This document shows positions 16,946 to 24,965 of a stretch of 64,000 bases of DNA, in pieces (within the stretch, counting starts at the first letter, position 1; each line of letters opens with the position of its first letter). The stretch covers positions 1-64,000 of the forward strand of contig CALFVF010000027.1 of the NCBI GenBank assembly GCA_937928735.1, given 5' to 3'. Below the pieces are notes generated by a model that was not told where the DNA came from, did no database searches, and worked only from the letters and a program-made list of their open reading frames with translations. The translations under genes and the position numbers were made by a program. This stretch comes from an uncultured Verrucomicrobiales bacterium. Lineage in GTDB: Bacteria > Verrucomicrobiota > Verrucomicrobiia > Verrucomicrobiales > Akkermansiaceae.

Positions 16946-18880
16946 TCAGCTCACTCGCTTCACGTAGACGTAGTAAGCACCCGTTCTCTTCTTCTCAGCG
17001 CGTAAGAAATTCGCCCGTAATTGCGCCTGTCCTGCCTTCAGATCCATTTCAAAGATCACAGCCTGCTCACCCTCCTTGAGCTCGCGAGTCTTTGACTGCC
17101 CCTGAAGCTCGAGCTCTGCGGCAACTGCATGTAAACTCACCCCCTCTGGCAGTGGTGTGCAAAATGGCGGCTCTCGTGCAGGGAGTGTCTGATTAATCCC
17201 CGCTTGCGCCTCACGCGGCCAGCGGCGCAGCTCAATCTGGTAGCGCCCACTCTGCTGGATCTGCACAGGGAAGTAAGCATCATCCGCCTCCACACCCAGG
17301 CGCACATGCATCTGACTAAAGAACCTCCGCGAGCTACTCGTGCGCCAAGCATGGCAGTTAAGTGGAGTCTCCTCTCCGAGCTCTCTACCCACATAATGGT
17401 GACTCACTTTCTGGAAGGAAGGCTCCATCTCTTGCCACCATGCTTCGTAGTGAGCGCGTAAGTCCTCGACTAGCTTAGGGTGCTGCGCGCTAATATCCTG
17501 CGTCTGGCTAAGATCTTTTGATAGGTCATAGAGCTGAGCCTTTCCGCCATGGATTTTCTCCATCTGCACTAACCTCATATCCCCACGCATCACCGCAAAG
17601 TCCTTGTACTTTACAGGAATCATTTTCTGCATGTTATGCACCACAAGAGTTCGCTCAGATAGGCCCTGCCCTTTAGAGTCTGTGGCACCTTCACCCGAGC
17701 TCAACGCCTTCGCCAAGCTCTGGCCATCAAGTCGCTCGCTATCCACCTCGATATCACAAAATTCTGCCAATGTGGGAAAAAGGTCAAAATGAGCACTCAG
17801 GCCACCAATATCTCTGCCGCCAACCAGCCCTTTCGCTGGCCAGTGCAGGAAACAAGCATGCCTGTGCCCTCCCTCAAAGGTCCATTTTTTTGTCCCTCTC
17901 ATGCCAGCATTGTAGCCGTTTTCAATAGACACCTCCTTGGCGTGACCTTGCTTATCAAGTGTCACCCCTGCCGCTGTGCCATTGTCTCCCATGTAGATGA
18001 GAATCGTATTTTCTGCGAGGCCTTCCTGCTGGAGAAACTCACGTAAACGGCCCACATTCTCATCAATATTGGCAATCATCCCGTAGAACTTAGCTCGCCT
18101 CTCCTCAATGCCTTGCTCAAAATAAGGCAAGGCGTAGCGATCCTCCACATTCATCGGCCCGTGGGGAGCATTTGTCGCTAAGTAGCAAAAAAATGGCTCC
18201 TGCTTCTTCTCCTTCATGTAAGACATCGCCTCATCAAACCAAATGTCTGTGCAATATCCCTTCATTGGCAGCCACTGACCATTCTTCCAGTACGTGTCAT
18301 TAAAATAGTCGTTATTCCAGTAATCTGGCACCTCACCAACCACGCCACCACCATGTCGCACCACATGCTGGAAGCCACGGTGCTCTGCCCCATAGGGGTA
18401 ACTATCTCCTAGGTGCCATTTCCCAAACATCGCTGTCGCATAACCAGCACGACCAAACATATGCCCCATCGTCACCTCATCATGACGCGGAATGTAGCAG
18501 CCATTGAGAGTACTCCAGACGCCAGTTCTTGCCGAATAGCGACCAGTCATCAGTGCCGCGCGAGTCGGCGCACACATAGGATCCACATGAAAGTCACTCA
18601 AACGCACGCTATCGGCATGCAGGGCATCCAGATGCGGGGTCTTCAAATAGGGATTCCCGTGACAGCTGAAGTCCCCATAGCCCTGATCATCAGTAATGAT
18701 TAAAATGACATTGGGTGGTCTCAGCTCTCCCTCCTTGGCACTCCCATTCTCCGCGCTCACACGGTGCTGGCTGAGTAGAATACACGACAAAATCATAGCC
18801 CAGAGCGCGGCAAGGCTCTGACGCATCCAGCCCTGATTTCTATAAGAATTTCTCTGAAATATGGCCCATACAACTATCAT
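16946..18880 (-). CDS. secreted arylsulfatase
   Basis: 644 aa. The catalytic motif CAPTR (Cys103, to be converted to formylglycine) is followed by MTGRYSARTG, and the metal-binding TDDQGYGD lies near residues 63-70. A second in-frame ATG at 18826 would give a more compact signal peptide (MRQSLAALWAMILSC). A C-terminal beta-sheet region of about 120 residues after the sulfatase fold is typical of planctomycetal and verrucomicrobial enzymes. It probably removes sulfate from algal or host glycans in the periplasm. No formylglycine-generating enzyme gene is in the window. The MITE-like element lies 60 bp upstream. Confidence 0.93.
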   Translation of the reverse strand: MIVVWAIFQRNSYRNQGWMRQSLAALWAMILSCILLSQHRVSAENGSAKEGELRPPNVILIITDDQGYGDFSCHGNPYLKTPHLDALHADSVRLSDFHVDPMCAPTRAALMTGRYSARTGVWSTLNGCYIPRHDEVTMGHMFGRAGYATAMFGKWHLGDSYPYGAEHRGFQHVVRHGGGVVGEVPDYWNNDYFNDTYWKNGQWLPMKGYCTDIWFDEAMSYMKEKKQEPFFCYLATNAPHGPMNVEDRYALPYFEQGIEERRAKFYGMIANIDENVGRLREFLQQEGLAENTILIYMGDNGTAAGVTLDKQGHAKEVSIENGYNAGMRGTKKWTFEGGHRHACFLHWPAKGLVGGRDIGGLSAHFDLFPTLAEFCDIEVDSERLDGQSLAKALSSGEGATDSKGQGLSERTLVVHNMQKMIPVKYKDFAVMRGDMRLVQMEKIHGGKAQLYDLSKDLSQTQDISAQHPKLVEDLRAHYEAWWQEMEPSFQKVSHHYVGRELGEETPLNCHAWRTSSSRRFFSQMHVRLGVEADDAYFPVQIQQSGRYQIELRRWPREAQAGINQTLPAREPPFCTPLPEGVSLHAVAAELELQGQSKTRELKEGEQAVIFEMDLKAGQAQLRANFLRAEKKRTGAYYVYVKRVS

Positions 18881-18940
18881 ATCCTACATACAGTAGCTGG
18901 CGGATTTTTGTTAACAATGAAATAGCATTTCTACACTCTA

Positions 18941-19100
18941 GGACACCTCCGGTAACCTGCTTTCGATAAAAAATGCCTTCAGATTTTTTTCAGATCAAGG
19001 CAAACACAATCTTTTTTGAATGGATTCATAAAAATTGTGGGCTACACAGAGATGAAGAAAATCGGTGGTATTTTCAGAAATGAGGTTACCGGAGGTGTCC
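18941..19100. mobile_element. 160-bp MITE-like element, complete copy
   Basis: Perfect 18-bp terminal inverted repeats, GGACACCTCCGGTAACCT (18941-18958) and its complement (19083-19100), enclose 124 bp without coding capacity. TCTA flanks both ends (18937-18940, 19101-19104), consistent with a 4-bp target duplication. The right 60 bp recur at 32941-33000 with 56 of 60 bases identical, and part of the centre recurs in weaker form near 50234-50293. These are the features of a non-autonomous transposable element. The parent transposase is not in the window. Confidence 0.85.
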
Positions 19101-19138
19101 TCTAATACCAGTTAGTTTTCTGAGTTGGTATAATATCT

Positions 19139-19675
19139 CTACGCGCTATGATCTTCGTGTTCTATAGCTTCTTGCTGGAAGCGGAACTTCTTATGGTATT
19201 TCCCTTTATTGTAGGATTTGCAACATGTGTAACAGGCTTGCTGCCCCTTAATCTTATGCACTCTCTCGTGGCTTGCTCCACAACTTGGGCAGTGGTAGCG
19301 CCAGCGTTTGCGCATTGTCCGTGTCGGCAAAGGCAGGTGATGAGTCGCACTCTCACCGGGGATACCTAGATCAGCGCAGGCGCGCTGCCATTCTACTCCG
19401 TGTGGCGCTATTGGGCGCCCGCCTGCACGGTGATAGGCTAGTAAGTGCGCTAATTCATGGAGTAATGTGCGGCGCACCTCCTTAAGATCCACCTGCAATA
19501 ACTTAGGATTAAGCTCAATGCGGCATGCTGGCCACATCGCCCTGCCAGCACTAGAGCGCATTCGATGATTCCAGACCACTTCGATCCGATTCGCCAGCGA
19601 CTCACCCGCAAGTTCTGAGACACGCTGGAATGCCTCCTCAAGGATCTTCTCTAAGGCCAACTCGACAGCTTTCAC
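19139..19675 (-). CDS. SprT-like zinc metalloprotease domain protein
   Basis: 178 aa, GTG start at 19675. The protease motif HELAHLLAYH (His73, Glu74, His77) has a probable third ligand in APHGVEW (His92), as in SprT/Spartan proteins. A zinc ribbon follows (CPSC near 129 and CYTCC near 148). The GTG overlaps the stop of the upstream membrane protein gene (GTGA), so the two are coupled. Eukaryotic Spartan cleaves DNA-protein crosslinks; bacterial SprT function is poorly known. The operon links it to two members of the membrane family described here. Confidence 0.88.
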   Translation of the reverse strand: MKAVELALEKILEEAFQRVSELAGESLANRIEVVWNHRMRSSAGRAMWPACRIELNPKLLQVDLKEVRRTLLHELAHLLAYHRAGGRPIAPHGVEWQRACADLGIPGESATHHLPLPTRTMRKRWRYHCPSCGASHERVHKIKGQQACYTCCKSYNKGKYHKKFRFQQEAIEHEDHSA

Positions 19676-20802
19676 GGCAAGTCAGTTCCTAGCCAGTCCG
19701 AAGCAAGCACTTCGCGCACGACAAGTGTCGGCCTGCCTGCCTCACTCTCTACAAAGGCGAGTTTCACCCTCACCCTCGCCATACCGAGAGGGTCTCTGGT
19801 ACGCACCACACTTGTTGAGAGGAGATTCCCCTCTTCGTCCAAATAGGTTTTCGCCTTTTCAAAAGCTTCGAGTAAAGCCTGTCCTTGTGGGGAATCCACA
19901 GAGAGTAGAGCCTCTGGAGACTCTGGCCCTTCCCCTCTGATGAGATTCTGACTGGGTTCGTAGAACTGCACACTCAGTGTCGTCGGGTCATTTTCTCGAT
20001 GAATCGCTCGCTCGCGCACATAGAGTCTAAATTCTCTTGCTTGTGTGGGGCGATTCGCCAAAAAGGCCACCCAAGAGCTCTCTGCATAGCGAACGTAAGA
20101 TTCCCAGTCCAGCAGCCAGTCTCCTTCTGCATCTTTCACAAATCGCGCCTCTATAACAGCCTCTCCATCTGTCCAGATAGAATCAATCACACGCTCATCC
20201 GTCCCCGCGCTAAAGCCTGCCCTCTGCATGTAGAGATTATTCGGGCGAAAGAACTGATGGTCTCGGTAATACCTTGGTAAGATCGTGGCCATTCGCGCAC
20301 TATCTGACACGTACTGGAGCTTCGCAAAGTCATCCGGGGTGGCCAGAAAGCCCGCGAGACGCTGCTTACAGACCGGCAATGCTTCACTCAGTGCATTCTG
20401 AGACTGCTGTTTTTCAATCAGCAGGGATTTCTCTTCTGTCACGGGCTCCTCGACAGTACTGTGATAGTGCTTTAGTCCATACGCCACAGCAAGTGCCGCG
20501 ACAAGTGCTGTTCCCATCGTGAGAGTCGCCACTTGGAACTGGCGCTTTCTTCGCGCCTTAGCAATACCCACAAAGTCAGCTTGATCCACGGGGGGCTTCA
20601 CCCGTTTTGAACTTCGGCCTTGTTGAGACCCCACCACCGGCAGTGCCTCGGGCTGCTTCTCTCTGCGGCGATCCATCAAGCTGCGAGTATTCTGGGAAGA
20701 CAGAGGGTGACGGCCACATTTCGCACAGGAATGATTCTCCTTATGAGATGCTTCACTCAAAAATAGCGTATGACACTCTTCACAATGATAATACCCTTCC
20801 AT
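19672..20802 (-). CDS. zinc-ribbon single-pass membrane protein, family member 1
   Basis: 376 aa from the ATG at 20802 (a TTG precedes it). Cys7/Cys10 and Cys26/Cys29 form an N-terminal zinc ribbon. A basic linker (ARRKRQF) leads into one membrane helix (about 90-109). The C-terminal domain of about 250 residues contains GDWLLDWESYVRYAESSWVAFL and ends with EVLASDWLG. This layout matches the genes at 20830, 24966 and 37559: cytoplasmic module, one helix, a domain with a (L/I)D(W/F/L).S core, and a final GW-type motif. By the positive-inside rule the C-terminus is outside. I know no function. It lies 27 bp after member 2 and overlaps the SprT gene. Confidence 0.75.
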   Translation of the reverse strand: MEGYYHCEECHTLFLSEASHKENHSCAKCGRHPLSSQNTRSLMDRRREKQPEALPVVGSQQGRSSKRVKPPVDQADFVGIAKARRKRQFQVATLTMGTALVAALAVAYGLKHYHSTVEEPVTEEKSLLIEKQQSQNALSEALPVCKQRLAGFLATPDDFAKLQYVSDSARMATILPRYYRDHQFFRPNNLYMQRAGFSAGTDERVIDSIWTDGEAVIEARFVKDAEGDWLLDWESYVRYAESSWVAFLANRPTQAREFRLYVRERAIHRENDPTTLSVQFYEPSQNLIRGEGPESPEALLSVDSPQGQALLEAFEKAKTYLDEEGNLLSTSVVRTRDPLGMARVRVKLAFVESEAGRPTLVVREVLASDWLGTDLP

Positions 20803-20829
20803 CAAGCTGCTTTCTAGGACTCTCTTTTC

Positions 20830-22698
20830 TTACTTCAGGTCACTCGTCGGAGCAACCCAGCCTTCATGAACCATCTCATCGAGTATCAGCTGCTTCCTGG
20901 AACAGCGCTGTGGATCCTTACTCACATTGAGCGTCACAAGCACCTTTTCTCTGAGCTCTACATTAAACATCCCGTGATTCATCAAAGCCCTGAGCTCTTT
21001 GTCTAGATCAGAGTCTAATGCTGTGTAGGCCCAGAAGAGATCCTCTCCATTCGTCTCCCGAGGTGCTAGCATGTAGCAGGAGTACTCCGTTTCTGGAAAT
21101 TCCTCTGTGTAGAGCTGACCTTTTTCCACCACACAGCGCACCATGACAGAGTCAAAGGCGCCTAGGTCTGCCATCTCCTCTAGCTTAATTGAGCTCCAGC
21201 CAACACTGGCATCCCAGTCAATGAGCAGACTATCTCCAGAACGCACAAATATGACGTGGAAGGGCGTGAAGTCAGATGCTTTTGCTCGCAACAGCAAGAA
21301 ATTAACATTCTCATCCTCAACCAACGACCAAATCTGCTCATTCTCTTGTTCTAAGCGCAGGTTTTCCAACCCACTCCACCCTTGAGAAAAGTTAAGGAAG
21401 GCACCTGGCTCTCTCAGGAAACGAGCTTTCTGGGCATCCGTCTCTGCTGCCATGAAGCCACGGAGCTGAGTCATCGCTTTCTCACGCATCGCAGCCCCTC
21501 CTCCAGCTCGCCACTCTTTTGTGGAAGTATCTGGCTTTTTCTCCTTCACGAGGCGCTTCACCTCCGTATTGGGCTTGCCTGCATTTCCAAATCGTCCAGG
21601 CATGAATTTAGGAATTATAAGATAACCTCCTATCACCGCCAAGAGACCAACCAAGGCGTACAATCCAGAACGCAGTACCCAACCCTCTGTGGAAAATCCG
21701 GATGTTTCCCATTTGGCCTCTTTCTTTTCGACAGTACTCTTAGGCTGCTGGACTTGTGGTAGGGACTGGGGTGTGGTGATTTTCTTATACTGCGTATCCC
21801 CACTCACAGGTGGTGAACTCTCGCGTTTTAGTTTTCCTGATTTGTCGCCGCCAAAGATTTTTTGGCGCATTGTCTTGCCGCTCACAGCGATCGTCTCAGC
21901 CCCTGGCATGAGTGCTAAGATTTGCTGCCTCAGCAAGTCATCCTGAGATTCTACAGAGCTTGGAGCTTGTGTCCCCACCACACTACTGGGTGCTGTCTCA
22001 GCCACACTGTCAGCCACACTAATCGAGGAACTATCTGCTGCAGTGCCACCGTGTCCTTCTTCTTCTACGATTTCTGGGGTCTGTACTGGGGTGATTGTCT
22101 TTATGGAAAGTGGCTCTTCCTGTTCCTCGGTATTTGGCAAAGGAGGAGCTTGCTCATAGACAAATTTGGCAAATGAAAAGTCCGCTGTATTCTCGAGGTC
22201 TTCCTTAATGAGGGTTTTCTCAATGAGGGTTTTCTCAATGAGGGTTTCCTCAATGGGATCTTCCTCAATGGGGGGTTCCTCAATGTAGTATTCCTTAATG
22301 GCCTCTATATCTATAAACCCAGAATCCACCTGAGGATCGCCCTCTGGATTCTCCTCTTCACCACTCCAAAGCTCTGGCTCTGGCTCTGGTTCTGGTTCTG
22401 GTTCTACGGGTGCCTTGGCATAGACAAGTCTCGTGAAGGATAGATCATGCTCCGCTGGTGGCTTCTGCTCTGGTACTACCGAAGTCTCCACTCTATCTTC
22501 TTGGTGGATTTCTTCTTGGTGAGAGTCTTCTACCTCTTCTTGTTCTGGAGGAGCTTTCGCATAGACTAATCGAGTGAAAGACAGACTCTCAGCTGAGTGT
22601 TCTTGTCGAGGGAGTTTGACCACGTCTCTTTGAGATACCTCCTCATTCTGGGGGGATACTTCGTGGTTTTCTGAATGATTTATTTGATTGTCCTTCAT
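20830..22698 (-). CDS. acidic repeat-containing single-pass membrane protein, family member 2
   Basis: 622 aa from the ATG at 22698; a TTG at 22716 would add six residues. The cytoplasmic part (about 1-330) is acidic, Pro/Glu-rich and probably disordered. It carries three copies of a 13-residue motif (consensus LSFTRLVYAKAP) near residues 38-50, 85-97 and 171-183, plus EP and IEKTL repeats. A segment LLRQQILALMPGAETIAVSGKTMRQ follows. One membrane helix (SGLYALVGLLAVIGGYLII) precedes the family domain with LLIDWDASVGW and the end EMVHEGWVAP. The repeated motif looks like a docking peptide for a protein partner; the partner is unknown. Confidence 0.72.
   Translation of the reverse strand: MKDNQINHSENHEVSPQNEEVSQRDVVKLPRQEHSAESLSFTRLVYAKAPPEQEEVEDSHQEEIHQEDRVETSVVPEQKPPAEHDLSFTRLVYAKAPVEPEPEPEPEPELWSGEEENPEGDPQVDSGFIDIEAIKEYYIEEPPIEEDPIEETLIEKTLIEKTLIKEDLENTADFSFAKFVYEQAPPLPNTEEQEEPLSIKTITPVQTPEIVEEEGHGGTAADSSSISVADSVAETAPSSVVGTQAPSSVESQDDLLRQQILALMPGAETIAVSGKTMRQKIFGGDKSGKLKRESSPPVSGDTQYKKITTPQSLPQVQQPKSTVEKKEAKWETSGFSTEGWVLRSGLYALVGLLAVIGGYLIIPKFMPGRFGNAGKPNTEVKRLVKEKKPDTSTKEWRAGGGAAMREKAMTQLRGFMAAETDAQKARFLREPGAFLNFSQGWSGLENLRLEQENEQIWSLVEDENVNFLLLRAKASDFTPFHVIFVRSGDSLLIDWDASVGWSSIKLEEMADLGAFDSVMVRCVVEKGQLYTEEFPETEYSCYMLAPRETNGEDLFWAYTALDSDLDKELRALMNHGMFNVELREKVLVTLNVSKDPQRCSRKQLILDEMVHEGWVAPTSDLK
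22203..22300. repeat. 15-bp tandem repeats within membrane family member 2
   Basis: About six to seven units of 15 bp with the core TCAATGAGGGTTTTC run in frame through the coding sequence, encoding the IEETL/IEKTL/IKEDL repeats on the minus strand. The first three units are nearly identical and later ones are decayed. A second run of hexamers (around 22374-22410) encodes the EP repeat. Slippage could change the length of the cytoplasmic region without breaking the frame. Confidence 0.8.
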
Positions 22699-22891
22699 TT
22701 CTTCTACGTTGGCCAAGCTATCTTCTATACTGGTGTGCTTTTTCTTTTTTTAAAAGGCTAATACTGCCAATCCTCTCAAGCACTCAGTACACTGCTTCAG
22801 TAATGGAACAGTTCTCTCTTGGTCATGGTTTCTATATTTCATCATCGACTCGGTGAGTTTTTACCCTAGGTGAATTATCCTGAACTATCCT

Positions 22892-24682
22892 CTAGGGGGT
22901 CTCCATGGTAATCGCTTCCATCGCTTTCTCAACAAGCATCGCTGCCATCACCTCAGTGGAATGATCTAGTACCTGAACAGCGGCTTTGAGAGCATTGGCG
23001 TCATTCCTTCCCAGAGACTCCTCTACCTCTCGCTTCGCTTGAGAAATCTCTCTGAGCATATCTGCATCCAGCTCCGCTCCCACTTGGGCAAGGGCTTCTT
23101 CTACCGCTGGTAGGAGCTCTTCTGCTTTCAGCCGAGCTTCGGTAAAGACTCGCTCTGACATGTCCTCAAAGGCGTATTCTACGGATTCCGACACCATACT
23201 CTCGACCTGGTCGTCGGTCACGTCCACTGCGGCTGAGGTGATTTCCACCACCGTGTCTTCACCGGTGACTGTGTCGCGCGCGAGTACCTCAAGGATTCCG
23301 TTTTCATCAATACTAAATTGCACGCCCACACGAGCCTGTCCCTTGGGCGCTGACTGGAACTCAACGGAGAACTGGCCTAGCTGCCAATTGTCCTTCGCCA
23401 TTTCTCGCTCCCCCTGGAGTACACGCAGAGCCATCTTGCGCTGGTTGGTCTCTGCATTGGTAAACATCTCCCCTGCTTTACAAGGGATCGTCGTATTTCT
23501 GGGAATCAGAACATTCATCAATCCCCCAAAAGTCTCTACCCCTAGACTCAATGGCGTGACATCAAGAAGAACCATTTTCTGCACAGCACCACTCAATATC
23601 CCCCCTTGTATCACAGCTCCTAGTGCCACGGCTTCATCTGGATGTTGGCTCGTATCGGGGGTTTTCCCAAAAATGGCCTCCACATGCGCTCTGAGAGCTG
23701 GAATACGGGTCGAGCCTCCCACAAGAATCACAGTATCTATAGTCTCTAGATCAGCATCTAGCATCACTTGACGACAAAGCTTCTCTGTCTTGATCAAAAG
23801 CGGCCGAATAAGCTCATTGAACTCTCCACGAGTGAGAGTGCACTCTAGGTGCCGCTCTCCACTAAAAAATGGTAATTTGACATCAACTTCCTCAAAATCA
23901 GAGAGCTGCTCTTTCGCCTGCTGGCAGGCCTTCATCAGCCGTTGACTCTGAGAAATCTCAAGATCAGCTAGTGAGTCAAATTGCGTTTTTCCAAGAACTC
24001 GCTGAGCGAGAAGTTCATCCATATCATCTCCCCCCAGTGCCGTATCACCAGCAGTCGCCAGCACATGAAAGACTCCGCCCTTAATCTCTAAGACCGAGAT
24101 ATCAAATGTCCCGCCCCCTAGATCATACACAGCAATTTTTGAGGCATCACCCATACTGCTCAGGCCATAGGCAAGGGCAGCAGCAGTGGGCTCACTTAAA
24201 ATGCGCTCTACTTTGAGTCCAGCAAGTTCTCCTGCCCGCTTCGTGGCGGCGCGCTGCGCATCATTAAAGTAGGCGGGAACTGTGATCACGGCTCGCTCAA
24301 CTGCCCGCTCGAGGCGATCTTCTGCGATTTTCTTGAGAGCTTTGAGAATCTCCGCGCTCACCTCCTCTGGTGACACTTCTTTTTCGCTAAGCTGAAGCAT
24401 GGCAAATCCATTCGCGTCATAGTTCAAAGGTCGATCCCAATGCGTGAGATCCTGTCTCTTTCTGCCTAGCAGGCGCTTCACGCTACGCACCCTCGACTCC
24501 GCAGGACAGCGCTCAGCAGCACGCCCCGTCAATACATCATCCCCCATGTAGGCGACTACACTGGGCTGAATCCTATGACCTTCTTGATCCGCAAGTAAGA
24601 GAGGAAACCCACTATCCACAACACCAACCGCAGAGTTTGTCGTCCCTAAATCAATTCCAATAATATCGTTATTCATCGCCAT
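22892..24682 (-). CDS. Hsp70 family chaperone (HscA/DnaK-like)
   Basis: 596 aa. The actin-fold ATPase is complete: IGIDLGTTNSAVGVV, AVITVPAYFNDAQRAATKRAGELAGL, ILSEPTAAALAYGL, IAVYDLGGGTFDISVLEI and VILVGGSTRIPALR. The substrate domain includes DVTPLSLGVETFGG. It is shorter than DnaK (about 640 aa) and lacks the long C-terminal lid extension; VFHVLATAGDTALGGDD is closer to HscA than to classical DnaK. No hscB, iscU or grpE gene is adjacent, so a role in iron-sulfur assembly is not shown. Its neighbours on both sides are members of the unusual membrane family. Confidence 0.9.
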   Translation of the reverse strand: MAMNNDIIGIDLGTTNSAVGVVDSGFPLLLADQEGHRIQPSVVAYMGDDVLTGRAAERCPAESRVRSVKRLLGRKRQDLTHWDRPLNYDANGFAMLQLSEKEVSPEEVSAEILKALKKIAEDRLERAVERAVITVPAYFNDAQRAATKRAGELAGLKVERILSEPTAAALAYGLSSMGDASKIAVYDLGGGTFDISVLEIKGGVFHVLATAGDTALGGDDMDELLAQRVLGKTQFDSLADLEISQSQRLMKACQQAKEQLSDFEEVDVKLPFFSGERHLECTLTRGEFNELIRPLLIKTEKLCRQVMLDADLETIDTVILVGGSTRIPALRAHVEAIFGKTPDTSQHPDEAVALGAVIQGGILSGAVQKMVLLDVTPLSLGVETFGGLMNVLIPRNTTIPCKAGEMFTNAETNQRKMALRVLQGEREMAKDNWQLGQFSVEFQSAPKGQARVGVQFSIDENGILEVLARDTVTGEDTVVEITSAAVDVTDDQVESMVSESVEYAFEDMSERVFTEARLKAEELLPAVEEALAQVGAELDADMLREISQAKREVEESLGRNDANALKAAVQVLDHSTEVMAAMLVEKAMEAITMETP

Positions 24683-24795
24683 CCTATCAGACCAAGATCA
24701 CTACTGGTATGATTGGGGCATCATGTCACCTCTGCCCTTCTTCTGTAAAGAGCCTATCCTCTCCTCCGAAAAAAACCTTGCCGAGTTTCAAAAAG

Positions 24796-24867
24796 TACCC
24801 CAGGCGGGAGTCGAACCCACATCTAAACTTTAGGAGAGTCTTGTTCTATCCATTGAACTACTGGGGC
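24796..24867 (-). tRNA. tRNA-Arg(CCT)
   Basis: A 72-nt cloverleaf on the minus strand has acceptor GCCCCAG/CTGGGGT, D-arm GTTC/GAAC, anticodon loop CTCCTAA (anticodon CCT) and T-arm GTGGG-TTCGACT-CCCGC. The discriminator is A and CCA is not encoded, unlike the Trp and Thr genes in this window. Confidence 0.93.
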
Positions 24868-24965
24868 ATTTCAGCCATCGGCATGGTCGTTCTACACAGT
24901 AACTACCTACGGTGCATTACCAAATACCGTTAAGACTATTTGCTAATTCGGTCAATGTCTTTCCC

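Noticed and set aside
22892-24682. Naming the Hsp70 as HscA with an iron-sulfur role
   Set aside because: Similarity to HscA is suggestive, but hscB, iscU and fdx are not adjacent and the C-terminal domain was not decisive.
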